From contig WPIO01000094.1 in NCBI GenBank assembly GCA_009760855.2, positions 124,001 to 188,000 on the forward strand: DNA of 64,000 nt, in the 5' to 3' direction. Position 1 is the stretch's first letter, and the number at the start of each line of letters is the position of its first letter. Made by a program: the position numbers and the translations under genes. The notes under the pieces are model-generated. The model made no database searches. It saw only the letters and a list, made by a program, of their open reading frames with translations, and was not told the DNA's origin. Below, piece by piece: positions 10,336-21,636 of this stretch. Source of the DNA: Cristatella mucedo. Taxonomy: Eukaryota > Bryozoa > Phylactolaemata > Cristatellidae.

Positions 10336-12049
10336 GCGACCGAAAAGTACCCTGGTCTTCGAAGCCCAAAAGCTTCGTCTGTTCAAATTAAGCTCCACGC
10401 AGTGAGCGTTAGCTTTGCTCGGTCCGCCCCTCCGGGTGTGCTCGAGCTGCGGCGGGGGCGGGGGCACGCATGGCCGGCGTGGAGGAAAGAGACAAGGTAC
10501 CCTCGTACGGGATGTAATGCGACTTGTCTATGTGTCGCACGCAGACGGGTTGCATAAATACAGGTGGCTAGTCGTAAGTCGTAGCCGGCGGTGCAGGTGC
10601 TGAGTCACATGCGGCGGACAGGCCGCTTTCCGTAGTAGCTGACGGGAGAAAAACAGGATAGAGGATAGGTCAGAGGCGTACCGAAGGGGGGGGGGCAGTG
10701 GCCGCATGTCCCCTCGTGCTGAATAAGGGGACACAAGGGGGCTCCCAAATGGATGTCAAATACTTGGTAGGGGTGCCGTCATTGTAGTTGGTTCCCGAGC
10801 GAGCACAACAAAATCCGAGGAACGTCTCTGAGATACACTGACCGGCAGATTTGCAGGAAGTCAACGCTGACTATTGTAAGGTGAATGACCACGTGATCGC
10901 GCGAGGCCTGCTCAATTCTCGGCGAGCGCTTGAATAGTCCGGCAGCAGGCCGAATAACATGATGGCAGGGCGACGCCGACCGAGTTTAACCGGCTCGCTG
11001 AAGCTAGCCGGCTCGCGGCCCTTTAAAGCAGCACCCGACTCTTAGAGTTAGCTCCACATGGTGGGCTCCAGCTTCGGGCCCCCTGCAAGTTCGCCCGGTG
11101 AAGTTCCGACTCTTTTTCAAGCAAGCTTCGCCCGACTGCTGATTCTCTGATTCCACATTCGGCGTGCTGAAGCTCCGGGTTTGCATGAGCAAAGCTGTGC
11201 CTGCTTGGCTGACACTGCACCATAGATCCAACCAAACCACAGCTTGAGCTGAATGAATGTAGTCTGGCAATAGTAAGCCAGTCCCAGCATCCTGTAACAG
11301 TAGCCTGCTGCCTGTTGATCGTAGCCAGGCGAACTAGAGCTGCAACCGGTTCGCGTTGCCTGATTCGATTTCGCGAGCCCGGAGTAAGCTTAGCTCGGCA
11401 GCTTCAAGGGTCGCACAGCCTGATTCAGCTTTTGTTGATGCCTATCCAACTTTTAGTGAACGCCATTCTCTGTAGAAAGTATGAGTTGGCATATTGGAGC
11501 TGCCGTGTATACTTCCCACGAGTCTGGGCAGAACTACAGTAGCTACTGACTCGTCAGCGAGCATTTATCGGCAGCAGCCCAGATAGCTGTAATGAATTAC
11601 TGCTGACAACTAGTTACCCTACGAGCCTCAGAGTAGCCAACAATATAAATATTGAATCCATGGTGCTCGAGTTCTAACACTTCTTTGACAGACAGCACGA
11701 CAGCTGCCGAGTGCTCTGCAGCCGAGGACAAGGCTACCACTGCTGGTGCTGCTGCTGCTGGTACTGCTGCTGCTGGCCATCGAGTCTTCACTCATCATCG
11801 CAATGCACAGATAGCTTCTAGGGAGGTGACCGAAGCACAGCGACACGTCTTTCTTCTAGCCACCGATCCCTTGCGGCAGCAGCAACAGCAGCCGAACTCA
11901 GTGTGAGCGAAGCAGGATGTGAGGCCGTGAGTGGAGCGAGCCCATAGCGGCTCCTCCGTCTTCCAGCGACCTTACTGCAACGACCTCGTCGTCCGTCCGT
12001 CCGTTGCTCCGTGTTGCAGGTCTCCAGGCGGTCTGCTCGCTGCCGCTTT

Positions 12050-12525
12050 TAATAGTAATAACAATAATAATAATACGTTCGATAAAGCGCCCTCGGAGAA
12101 TTCAATATTTTTCTAGACGCTTTAGATTTGCTGCAAAGGAAACACGATCGAGTGGTGACTGGTATCGTGCTTGATAAACAACATGAATAACATGGTTAGG
12201 GGTGACATGCACAGGGTCAGCATGCAAGTGTGGTTAGTGGGAGCATGCAACAGTGTCAGCATGCATAAGCTCATGAAGGACGAATAACAAGGACCCACTA
12301 GATGCTGTAATAAATAGGTGTGTTTGGAATTTCTCTTTGAATGTAGTCAAGTCAGGAGATGTCGTGATCGAATTCGGGAGCGAGTTCCAGACTTAGGGAG
12401 CATACGAACTAAAGGCACGGTCTCCAGATAATTTGACGTTTATTCGAGGTATATGTATGTAAACAGTTTGATCCCGACAAGCTGGCGGTACGATGCTCAG
12501 CCCGGTGGGGGAGTAGAGCAGATAT
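12050..12525 (-). mobile_element. LINE-A 3' fragment
   Basis: It begins with ATA/ACA(AT)n, then GATAAAGCGCCCTCGGAG and GCAAAGGAAACACGATCG, followed by the 3' UTR motifs. It continues into the reverse complement of the C-terminal coding part and is 5'-truncated near 12525. Confidence 0.85.
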
Positions 12526-13075
12526 ATAGCTCCTGCTGTATGCTTTCAGGTCGTGCTGCCCAACAGCCCGGAGCAGATGTCCATGCGACGTCACATACAT
12601 GTCTACGAAATGGACAGGCGACTGAAAGCTGCATAGGCAGGGCGGAATAAAAAAATATGTCTAACCATTTAGGATAAAGTTGCAGTACACAAAACACGCA
12701 AGGTGCTAAACCAATCATTCACTATCTTGAGGCAACTAACAGAGTAGGTCGCTTAATGGAATGAACGCTCTTATACAGACAGCTGATAATTTCTCAATGC
12801 CAGTAGGTTCACAGGTAGATAGCTAACCGGAAAGAAGGCTATTGTTGAGAAAGACCTCACTTAAAAATCAGCACGACTAATGAGCCTGATTAAGATTTCA
12901 AAGCATAACATCAAAAGCCCACTTTCCAATTTCAGCTCCAAGAACTGCAGCATATGTGAGAGTAATAGATAGTATGCTGGTCAGCAGATGGTCACGATGC
13001 AACAAAGGCATATGGCAGATGGCAGGTAGACATTTTTGGAGCACGCAGCAGTTGCTCACATGCTGAAAAACATAA
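12526..13075. other. Unassigned sequence
   Basis: No gene or named repeat was recognised. Confidence 0.4.
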
Positions 13076-13079
13076 TTGA

Positions 13080-13180
13080 TTTTTATAGCGCCTTAAGAGT
13101 ACTACATCTCTATTCAGGCACTTAATGTATGCCACTAGGCATGAGCACATGACCAAGATCGTCAAAGATATGAGCCTTGA
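13080..13180 (-). repeat. SINE-1 tail, degraded
   Basis: ATAGCGCCTTAAGAG followed by CATCTCTATTCAGGCACTT and TATGCC is the reverse-complemented SINE-1 3' part. The tRNA-like head is not convincing. Confidence 0.6.
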
Positions 13181-13875
13181 CCTAGATCGTTAAAGACGGG
13201 CACTTTAACCCTTAAGCCGAACCGAGAAGCCTAACATTTTATCAAGCTTGGATTTCCATGTCTCGCACGTTAGAGCCGAGCCATCCTTATATCCCACCCT
13301 TTTGGCGCCTCTCTCTAAGCCTTGGCTCCTAGAATGACTGACTGTTCCAGAGAGACACTGCTGTAACAGGGCTGTCTCCATTGCCGATACGATGCCACCT
13401 GCTGGTCTCCCGGGCGTCGCGAAAAGAATGCGCACGAATCTTCTGTGCGGAGAGAGAGTTTCATTGCTTGATCGTTGTTAACCTGAGCTCTTCGTGGGGT
13501 TCTACGATGCAAATACAACGACGCATGAACTCAAGATATAGCCGGGCTCGGAAGTAGGCACGTGTATGTCTTTTTAAGTCGCTGCCGCTGTAGGTAGTTT
13601 TGTTAGATGTTAGATGATTAGTCACAGCTGACTTCCTGCAGGGGGTGGCTAGCACAGTCACACCCCGACTTCCGAAATAGATAGGGACCGGAAACCTGTT
13701 CTAAGTCATATTTTCGTAAGTCGACAATGGTATGTGATACGTTCAACCACGATACGTTCTGAAGAAGACATGAAGAGGTACAATAATTTATTTTTGTGCA
13801 AATACATAGCAAATAGAAAATTATAAGTTTAAGTAAATAATAATATACTTACATAGCACAACGTGGAGTGACCCC
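13181..13875. other. Unassigned sequence
   Basis: Short overlapping open frames only. Nothing was recognised. Confidence 0.4.
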
Positions 13876-13879
13876 CATG

Positions 13880-14050
13880 ACTCAGCTATGCTTCACACTT
13901 TTTGTTACTTGCATTAGATGAAGTCTGGTGGCTATCTAATGCGTACCGAAGGCCTCTACGGCTTTGAGTTAGCTGTAGAAAACTCTCCTTTATAACACCC
14001 ACTTAATCTATGTATCACAGAGATTCAATACATTATCCACACGACGTAGT
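13880..14050 (+). mobile_element. LINE-B 3' tail
   Basis: CAGCTATGCTTCACACTTTT, GATGAAGTCTGGTGGC, AATGCGTACCGAAGGCC and AAAACTCTCCTTTATAACAC align with the LINE-B end at 18.69-18.80 kb. Confidence 0.78.
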
Positions 14051-14177
14051 AAAAGAAAAGGAGTATAATTTTTCCTTTTAAGCAAGAGTTCGTAATCTTA
14101 AGGTATACTTTGCCACTGTCATTACTTACTCTATATTGATACATTAGCTCTCTCTTTCTTAAATTGAAAATAAATGT

Positions 14178-14320
14178 AATTCATTTGTACAGCACCCCAA
14201 GGGAACTTAATCTCTATTCAGGCGCTTCACATATGACTCGGGGCTCGAGCCCACGACCTTAGCCACACCTTGGTCGGGGCGAGCACCTTAACCGCTGGAC
14301 CAAACCCGCTCGAGGCCCTA
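14178..14320 (-). repeat. SINE-1, near full length
   Basis: The reverse complement gives the A-box-like TTGGTCCAGCGGTTAAGG and B-box-like GGGCTCGAGCCCCG, followed by the GCGCCTGAATAGAGATTAAG tail. Confidence 0.88.
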
Positions 14321-14322
14321 CA

Positions 14323-14575
14323 AATGGAGAGGTTCGCATTTTTTATCCCAATTAAACAGAAAAATAGAATCACGATAGTGCTCCATTACAGGTACATTTC
14401 GTTAAAAAGGTAATTATAACACGTAGTTTATACAGCATCCTAAAAAAATCCCCATCTAGGTGCACTAATAGTCACCGCTAAAGAATCCAACACCAAAGTA
14501 TAAAAATGTGCAAGCTATTCTGCTTAGATAATCATGCAATAGAAACAAGGCTTAGCACTTAGGCCAGCTTGCTAC
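14323..14575. other. Unassigned AT-rich sequence
   Basis: No feature recognised. Confidence 0.4.
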
Positions 14576-14579
14576 AGCA

Positions 14580-15612
14580 AACGATGACACTCTCAATGCT
14601 ACCTGCTTGTATATTATCTGGCTAGTAACGTGCACTGAATCACTAGTTAGTCCCCATTGCCAACGCCATCACTTAGGTAGTAGCTATGGCAAACCAAGTT
14701 TAATTCTGAGATTGGAAAGGCTAACACTCAAAGCCGGCTCTGCCTGCATATCTTCTGTTGAATCTGCACGAAATCTGGGTGTCATGTTCCGTAGTGAACT
14801 GTCGTTAGACGACCACATCATCTCCACAGCCAAGTCGGCCTACTTTCAGCTACATAACGTTGATGAGAATCCGGGGTTGTTTGGACAGGGATATCACGTC
14901 TAAATTGGTCCATGCATTTTCGACAACCGTATGGACTTCTGTAACTCACTGTTTGCTGGTCTACCGGTCTGTGCACTCAAGTGCTTATAGCTGGTGCAAA
15001 TCTCTGCAGCTAGACTTGTCTGTCGTGAGAGTGGCAGTTGCCATATCTCCCCACTTCTAGCTAACCTACACTGGCTCCCAGTCAAGCAATGCACCCACTT
15101 CAAGATTTTGTCACACACTTTTAGGTCCCTTCATTCTTACGCTCCAGCCTACCTATCAGATCTACTCCCACCAGGCTAAGCATCGTACCTCCAGCTTTTT
15201 GGAATCTAAATGTTTACTCATACCTCGTACAAATCTCAAATTCTTTGTAGATCGTGCATTTAGTTTGTATGCTCCAAAAGCCTGGAACTCACCCCGACTT
15301 GAGTCATGACGTATCCTGACTTGTTCACTTTCAAAAAGAAACTAAAGACGCATCTTTTTATCGCGGAATTAAGTAGGTCCCCATGATTCGTCCTTTATGA
15401 AAGTAAGCGTGCTGACGCTGTGCATGCTGTCTCGAACCATATTTTGACGCTGACCCTGTGCATGTCACCTCTAACCTTGTTATTTGTATTGTTAATTGAA
15501 CATGCTACGGCTAACCATTCGTTTGTGCTTTCGTTGCTACAAACAGAATGTGCCTAGAAAAAGATTTAATTCTCTGAGGGAGCTATATCAAATTTATTAT
15601 TAGTACATTATA
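14580..15612 (+). pseudogene. LINE-A RT C-terminal part with full 3' UTR
   Basis: This is the longest plus-strand LINE-A copy. Broken frames carry ESARNLGV, then ISAARLVCRE and LHWLPVKQ, then HSYAPAYLSDLLP and further on a Trp-Asn-Ser-type end. After the stop comes the element 3' UTR with GTCCCCATGATTCGTCC, TGACCCTGTGCATGTCACC and the closing GGGAGCTATATCAAATTTATTATTAG tail. Several stops and frameshifts make it non-functional. It is the downstream portion of an L2/CR1-type non-LTR reverse transcriptase ORF. Confidence 0.85.
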
Positions 15613-16205
15613 ATGACCATTCTCACTTTATCGTATTTCTGCCTTCCAGAATCTTGAAGCTACTGTCTGCTTCAGACTTTTTGGTCAAGTTATAGCAGTC
15701 ACAACGGTTACCGAAGGATGGTTGTCAAAAAAGTCTGTCAAAACTGTCGTTCTCGAATTATTCATTTAGGATGGCCATCTGCATGGCCCAAGCAGCAACC
15801 CAAGGAGGGCCGTGAGTCGAATGGTGTTCGGCTTTTCAATAACTTCATCGTGATCGTATAAATTCTGATTGTATTTAAATAAGAAATAGTTAGGCATAGG
15901 CACTTAGCTGCCCTCGAGTAGCAAATGCACACGTTTGCCACGATTCGGAAATAGTTGGCACTAATGCCAATATCCAGATAGTACAGGCGAGGGGCAAAGG
16001 TAGTGAAGCGGTCGCAATCGGACTAGATACGGTGCTATATAGTCCCTAAAAACCCTCCTCTCTCCTCATTCGCGTGTCCATCGGTGGGCTACCACAGTTA
16101 AAGCTCTTGTTGAAATGTAGCACCACCACCTCACTAGAGACGGTGTGCAAACACCGACGGCTGCATACCGTGCATCCGGCTGCACGCAGGCAGCTCGACG
16201 GCAAG
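15613..16205. other. Unassigned sequence
   Basis: No gene or repeat family was recognised. Confidence 0.4.
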
Positions 16206-16227
16206 ACAGCCGTTCTCTAATCCGTCT

Positions 16228-16228
16228 G

Positions 16229-16304
<76 letters not shown>

Positions 16305-17330
16305 AGTCTATCCTCTATCTCTCTTCCGTCTTTCCCATCCGTCTCTCCCCTCTCTCTCTCTCTCTCTCTCTCCACAGTCTATCCTCTATCTCTCATCCGT
16401 CTGTCTCTCCTCTGTCTCTCCTCCGTCTCTCCTCCGTCTCTCCTCCGCCTCTCCCTCCGCCTCTCCCTCCGTCTCTCCCCTCCGTCTCTCCCCTCCGTCT
16501 CTCCCCTCCGTCTCTCCCCTCCGTCTCTCCCTTCCGTCTCTCCCCTGCGTCTCTCCCCTGCGTCTCTCCCCTGCGTCTCTCCCCTGCGTCTCTCCCCTGC
16601 GTCTCTCCCCTGCGTCTCTCCCCTGCGTCTCTCCCCTCCGTCTGTCTCTCCTGTCTCTCCCCTCTGCCCCTCCCCTCCGTCTGTCTCTCCTGTCTCTCCC
16701 GCGTCTCTCCCCTCCGCCTCTCCCCTCCGTCTCTCCCCTCCTTCTCTCCCCTCCGTCTCTCCCCTCCGTCTCTCCCCTCCGTCTCTCCCCTCCGTCTCTC
16801 CCCTGCGTCTCTCCCCTGCGTCTCTCCCCTGCGTCTCTCCCCTGCGTCTCTCCCCTGCGTCTCTCCCCTGCGTCTCTCCCCTCCGTCTCTCCCCTCCGTC
16901 TCTCCCCTGCGTCTCTCCCCTGCGTCTCTCCCCTCCGTCTGCCTCCCCTGCGTCTCTCCCCTCCGTCTCTCCCCTCCGTCTCTCCCCTCCGTCTCTCCCC
17001 TGCGTCTCTCCCCTGCGTCTCTCCCCTCCGTCTGTCTCTCCTGTCTCTCCCCTCTGCCTCTCCCCTCCGTCTGTCTCTCCTGTCTCTCCCGCGTCTCTCC
17101 CCTCCGCCTCTCCCCTCCGTCTCTCCCCTCCTTCTCTCCTCTCCGTCTCTCCCCTCCATCTCTCCCCTCCGTCTCTCCCCTCCGTCTCTCCCCTCCTTCT
17201 CTCCCCTCCGTCTCTCCCCTGCGTCTCTCCCCTGCGTCTCTCCCCTGCGTCTCTCCCCTGCGTCTCTCCCCTCCTTCTCTCCTCTCCGTCTCTCCCCTCC
17301 GTCTCTCCCCTCCGTCTCTTTCTCCCCTCA
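16228..17330. repeat. Pyrimidine-rich satellite: (TC)n then a 13-bp unit array
   Basis: Pure TC at about 16228-16300 leads into variants and then a long array of the 13-bp unit CTCTCCCCTCCGT or CTCTCCCCTGCGT. A distinctive block (CTCCGTCTGTCTCTCCTG, then a CCCGCG variant) occurs at about 16631 and again at 17021, exactly 390 bp (30 units) apart, so part of the array was duplicated as a higher-order unit. Because 13 is not a multiple of three, every frame reads the same 13-residue cycle. This explains the long Ser/Leu/Pro and Arg/Glu/Gly open frames. Confidence 0.95.
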
Positions 17331-17604
17331 GCTCCAACTGCCTCGCCTGTGCGGGCTCAGCCTGGCTTCTCTGTCGAGGGTGGGTAACGCAACGACCAAC
17401 GATGAACGCCGGCCATCAAGGCTATGCTTTGTCAAGGCAGTGCCGGGCAGTGGTGAGTGAGAGTTGGGAGCGGCCGACGCGACGCTGGCAAACTCGGCAC
17501 TAGTAGCCAACGTACAGAGGCGGGTGGCAGCCTCGGTCTCAGCATCGCCTCACGTCACGTGCGGCCGTGCCCTCTGACCAGCAGTGGCTATGCCCATAAC
17601 CGGT
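17331..17604. other. Unassigned GC-rich flank of the satellite
   Basis: A short open frame (17457-17723 plus) crosses into the duplicated segment. No domain was recognised. Confidence 0.4.
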
Positions 17605-17831
17605 CAGAGTTCAGTAGGCAGCTTTCCGATTCGGCGTCGCTCGGTTTCCACACCACCCTGCAACGTGTTGAGGTAAGTGGCTTTTTCGTGACTACCGGCT
17701 CCCGCGATGCTTGGGTCGCATAGTCGCTGTGTGTTCATTCTCGACCGGAGTATTCCTGCGAGGAGCTATAAGCCTGCGGTTTCTCGAAAGATCCTCAGCT
17801 CCCACTGTGCGGCTACTGCTACCATTTATTT

Positions 17832-18862
17832 TTTTCCGCCGGAGCCTGCTGCAGCAACTTAGAAACTGAATGCTTGCCCTGCCGACATTCGATACTGGAT
17901 GTCGGAAAACTTCTTGAAACTAACTGACGATAAAACCGAACTGCTGCTCACAGGACACCCTAAGCCTGTGGCTGAATTAAAACGCTTTGCTCTTCTAATA
18001 GGGGATGCTGTTATGCGACCATCACCACGTGCTCAAAATTGAGGTACGTTTTTGACAGCTGCCTCAATTTTAAAATCTTCATTCAGAAGACCGTTTCCAT
18101 AGCTAGCCATTACGTACGAACCCTATCCAATATTAGGAGCTGTCTTTCACAGTGGCTTGCAAAAACTTAGCTAGCTCCTTAGTTATGTCTCGGCTTGATT
18201 GTAATTCCCTTTTGGCTGGACTACCAAAGATAGCAACTAGCCCACTGTATCTGGCTATGAATATGGCTGCAAGGCTAGTCCTAAAGTTCCAGAGGTTTGA
18301 GCACGTGTATCCTTTGCTAAAAGAGCTAGAATGGATGCCGGTTGAGCATCGGATACAGAGCAAAGTTCTTACGCTGACCCAGAAGGCCCGCCACGGCTTG
18401 GCTTCTTCGTACCTTGCTGGACTGCTGCACCAGTTTCAGCCTCTTGGCGAAATCAGTCCCTGTATAGACAATAAATTAGCTGTTTCATTCCGCTGCTAAA
18501 AGACCGTTGGCGACAGAAGCTTTAGCTCTGAAGGTCCTAGATTATAGTACTCACATCCAAAACTCTTACGCAACGACAAATACTTCCCTTTCTAACTAAC
18601 TCTCCTGCTGCCGACTACAGCATATCCTTCCCAGCCGTCATGAACTGCTACTTCCACGCTACTCCTTACCTCAAATGCTCTCCTGACTCTGCTATGCTTC
18701 CCACTTTCTCTTTGTTGCACGAGACGCTGTCTGTTAGCTACCGAATGCGTACCGAAGGCCGCATAGGCTGTGAGTGAGTTATACAAAACTCTCCTGTGTA
18801 ACACCCATATAGTCTTTATGGCTTTGTGGAGTTAGAGACGGAGATACATTACATTACATATT
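17832..18862 (+). mobile_element. LINE-B insertion (RT C-terminus and 3' end)
   Basis: The flanks are defined by comparison with copy B of the duplication, which reads straight from GGCTACTGCTTTC into AGTAGCCTT. Broken coding phrases include DIRYWMSENFLKLTDDK and AMNMAARLVLKFQRFEHV, then the GPRLWN-type end (here damaged). The 3' end contains GTGTAACACCCATATAGTC and TTATGGCTTTGTGGAG, and terminates in a short tandem ACATT repeat. Stops and frameshifts are frequent. Confidence 0.85.
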
Positions 18863-19127
18863 AGTAGCCTTTGTGCACCACCTATGCATTTCTGCCAAGC
18901 TGGTTATTGAAATGGCAGGAGCCGCTAGCCCAGTAAACTAGTGTGCAACGCTTTTATGCTCACTACACTCTTTGAGTTCTATCAGACTCGTATTGTCGAG
19001 GCCCTGTCTATTTGAACCAGCTTTAAACAGCAATGCCAGAGCTGTATCGCGACCTCGCTAGCAGCTCTTTTAAGAGCGAAAGTATGAATCAGCTAGTCCG
19101 TCTTTCCTAGTCAGTCTGCTATAAGCA

Positions 19128-19202
19128 GAATAAATAAATATAAAAATAATAAATAATAAATAAATATTAATAATAAAATAAAAAATTAATAATAATAAAT
19201 AT
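19128..19202. repeat. AT-rich simple sequence (AATA/AAT units)
   Basis: Imperfect AATA and AAT units lie inside duplicated copy A, exactly where copy B has only a short AACATTGG junction. Confidence 0.9.
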
Positions 19203-19533
19203 TGGCTGTCTGCTGGCACCTAAATCAAAATTGTCAGGAATAAATAAGGAAATGATGATGCATTCCTGTGATTACCTGAGAGGTTTGATGTAGGCTTTGC
19301 TGATCGAACGCTGGCTGGTTGAAGTTCTCTGTAAGTAAATCGCAGGCAGCTAAATATGTGCATGACCGATTAAGGCACATTATTATGGATTTAGTCACAG
19401 GTAGTGCCTCGGTTAATTCACGGGTGCATAAAGAAAGTTGAGTGAAAGTGAGGCTCATGTAGCTGAGTCCTAGATGACTATTCGAAGGCATTGTAGGTGG
19501 TGACTAAGGCTGCTAGCTTCGCAGCAGTAGCAG

Positions 19534-19692
19534 CCCCGAGCTGGCTTGGTTCAGCGGTTAAGGTACTCGCCCCTACCAAGGTCTGGCCGAAGTCTTGAGT
19601 CCGAAGTCCGTGGGCTTGAGCCTCGAGGCATATGGGAAACACCAGAATAGAGCATAAGTTGTCTTAGGGCACTATACAAATTAGTTATATAT
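19534..19692 (+). repeat. SINE-1, full length
   Basis: It begins GAGCTGGCTTGG with TTCAGCGGTTAAGG as the A-box region and GGGCTTGAGCCTCG as the B-box region. Then comes the AATAGAGCATAAGTTGTCTT tail, which ends in TTAGTTATATATTT. Confidence 0.88.
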
Positions 19693-20590
19693 TTTTTTCA
19701 AGTGTGAAGGCTAGGAGTTCCTAATAAAGAAAGTTATTGCTAGATGAGCAAATCTATAGATTGTGGTCTTCCAGCTAGAATGGGGCACTAGGCTTTCTGA
19801 TGAATGTTATGCTGGTGGTATCAATGTTTATACTCATGCAGCAGGCTTGGATTGAGCTTGCAATGGATGACAACTGACTCTTGAAGGGCTGAGTGTGTTG
19901 CTGAGACTAAAGTGTTCGAACAAGTGTAGATTGTGCTGAGCACCAGAAATAGAAAAGCAATACTCGTATTGAAATAAAAGCCCACATTGTTTTCGGCTGT
20001 GCAGCAATCGGCCAGAGGATCACAGATAATGGAAGGAGGAGGACTCGTCAGACTCGTCGCCCCTAGGCAGGCCATACTTTTAGGGCTCACGGAATTACGG
20101 TCAGCCACTTGCATCAGAACTCCGACCTCTTTCAAGGACGTCGGCGAGCGTTTTCAAGTTGAGCCGTGCGCCAGCGACACTGCAGCGTGCGTGTCGAGAG
20201 GCTCTACTGAAGGATCTGCTGAAAGTCAATTGTGGCTTAGCTGGCTGCTGCTGAGAGCTGTGTAAGAACTAGCAGACGAACCTTACTTGGCCAGGCGGGC
20301 AATCGAAATTAGTATGCTGAAGTAACCAAGTCTGTGAAGAGCAAAATTCTTTGATTGTTGCACCAAGAGAAGTAAGAAAAGTCAGAGATGAAGCAGCGAT
20401 TGGTACACGGGATATGATAAATTTCGCCTACAATCTGTTACTAACCACTAGGTGGACTGACAGCCAGAGATGAAAAATATCGTGTACCAGGAGTTGAAAG
20501 AAAATTGTTAGACGTTGAATAAAGTGAGAGTGATTACGCCTACACCCCTAGTTTGCTTTTATCGGGTACGAAGATTTGACTAGCGGACTG
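19693..20590. other. Unassigned sequence
   Basis: A 104-residue minus frame (19821-20135) and a 92-residue plus frame (19987-20265) overlap. Neither shows a domain, and I do not call them genes. Confidence 0.4.
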
Positions 20591-20597
20591 TTACTTG

Positions 20598-20688
20598 CAG
20601 CCTCCAAGTGACCCGTCCTTTGCATCCGCTATAACCAGGTCACATCGAGGCTTAGCTTAAAGCCTCAATGTGACCAGGCCTTGCATCC
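20598..20688. repeat. Hairpin with an adjoining direct repeat
   Basis: GGTCACATCGAGGCTT (20638-20653) pairs with AAGCCTCAATGTGACC (20660-20675), apart from one G:T-type mismatch. A third, direct copy of the right arm with its downstream flank lies just upstream (GCCTCCAAGTGACCCGTCC then TTTGCATCC). Confidence 0.7.
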
Positions 20689-20852
20689 TTGTTGGGTCGA
20701 AACGTCAAATTGCGTCGCAGCTGTCCGCTCCAGATCAACACCAAAGCGAGGCCGCACAAGCAGCATCGAGCGAGCCTTCGGCAAAGCCACCGCGAAATCC
20801 TACCACCATCTTCCTTCCGATTCAAGGCTACAGCGTTTAGGGTTTTAGTAAA

Positions 20853-21636
20853 TACAGTAGGCTCGCTTATAAGAATACAGTCGGGCCGGCAACCAGGTAT
20901 TGTTATATGAGGAGTATTCTTATATGCCGAGCGAGACTAATATTACTTAAAAAGTCACACCATTTTCTCATTGTCATTTTAACTTGTTAAACAAATCCAG
21001 GCGCACATAATTATACTCTTATTATTTACAAAAGTCTGCTTTTCCGCCGGGGGCAATTTTTGGATAAGTTTTTTCGATCTGATCTGCAATTGTACTCACT
21101 GTACTCGAAAAGCTTTGGCTCCAAGTTGCTAGAGCATGTTCTGCTTCTTTGTGAGTTACTCGGAATATCTGCGGGAAGTGCATCTCCTCAAGCTCTTCTG
21201 CGTCGTTGTCAACATCCTGTAAGGCATCACGCCGTAGGCCGTTCTCCCATAGCAGAAGGTCGCTGATAGGCAGCTGCTCATGGGTGGGGGAACGGCTGAC
21301 GTGGGTGCTGTACTGGTGGCGTGCTTTTACCCGATGCAGTGCAACGCCGACGTAACGCCCGCAGCGCCTTTTGGCAGGCCAGCGAGGGCGGGGTGGGCGG
21401 AGTCGCTCACTCGCTAGCTCGGAGGGCGCCTTAAAAACATTCAGCAGTAGCCTACGCTGTAAACGTACACTTAAGCACAGTACAAATCAAAAGTAAGTCT
21501 GAACTCCTATTCCTATAAGCGGAGTATTCTTATATCCAATATTCTCATTTCAGACAAGTTCCCACTGCGTACATTTTGCAGAAAAATTTAGGACGCAGAA
21601 ATGCTATTCTTGTAAGCTTAGTATTCGTACGTTGAT
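20853..21636 (-). mobile_element. Tigger/pogo-like DNA transposon remnant
   Basis: It starts at a TA dinucleotide followed by CAGTAGGCTCGCTTATAAG and GAATAC, then GGGCCGGC. This layout is typical of Tigger/pogo termini (CAGT start, repeated TTATA-type subterminal motifs). GAGTATTCTTATA is repeated in inverted and direct form at about 20912 and 21523, with a diverged relative (GCTATTCTTGTAAGC) at 21603. The right terminus is not intact, since a SINE-1 abuts it. A minus-strand open frame inside fits a transposase C-terminus. Confidence 0.55.
21022..21420 (-). pseudogene. Open frame, possible Tigger-like transposase C-terminus
   Basis: An ATG-poor frame is open on the minus strand for about 130 codons, ending at a TAA at 21022-21024. 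It contains an acidic stretch (DVDNDAEELEEMHFPQIF) and then THKEAEHALATWSQSFSS. An acidic C-terminal region followed by a short helical 'EAxxAL' segment is common at the C-terminus of pogo/Tigger transposases. No DDE catalytic region is present, so this is a 5'-truncated remnant. The assignment rests mainly on the flanking terminus; on sequence alone it could be a chance frame in GC-rich DNA. Confidence 0.35.

Larger units (their letters stand above)
9252..12045. other. GC-rich stretch without a recognised gene
   Basis: This part is clearly richer in G+C and CpG than the rest of the window, especially 9360-10060. Open frames occur on both strands (for example 9474-9938 plus), but their residues are Arg/Ala/Pro/Ser-rich in a way expected from base composition. 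It holds a CAG run, a poly-G run near 10686-10696 and CTG clusters at 11743-11775. A CpG-island promoter is possible but unproven. Confidence 0.4.
17605..19470 (+). repeat. Duplicated segment, copy A (split by LINE-B)
   Basis: It matches copy B at 22704-23530 in the same orientation. Shared anchors are GTAGGCAGC...TTCGGCGTCGC, GACTACCGGCTCC, TGCCTGCGGTTTCT, AGTAGCCTT, GAAAGTATGAATCAGCT, AGTCTGCTATAAGCA and GAGAGGTTTGATGTAGGC. Copy A carries two additions absent from B: a LINE-B insertion (about 17830-18862) and an AT-rich run (about 19128-19202). The anchor at 17668-17676 reads GAGGTAAGT, a perfect splice-donor-like string. Copy B has GAGGCAAGT there. Confidence 0.75.

Noticed and set aside
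16145-17503. 452-residue plus frame and 257/314-residue minus frames
   Set aside because: They are direct consequences of the 13-bp satellite being open in all frames; flanking residues show no domain.
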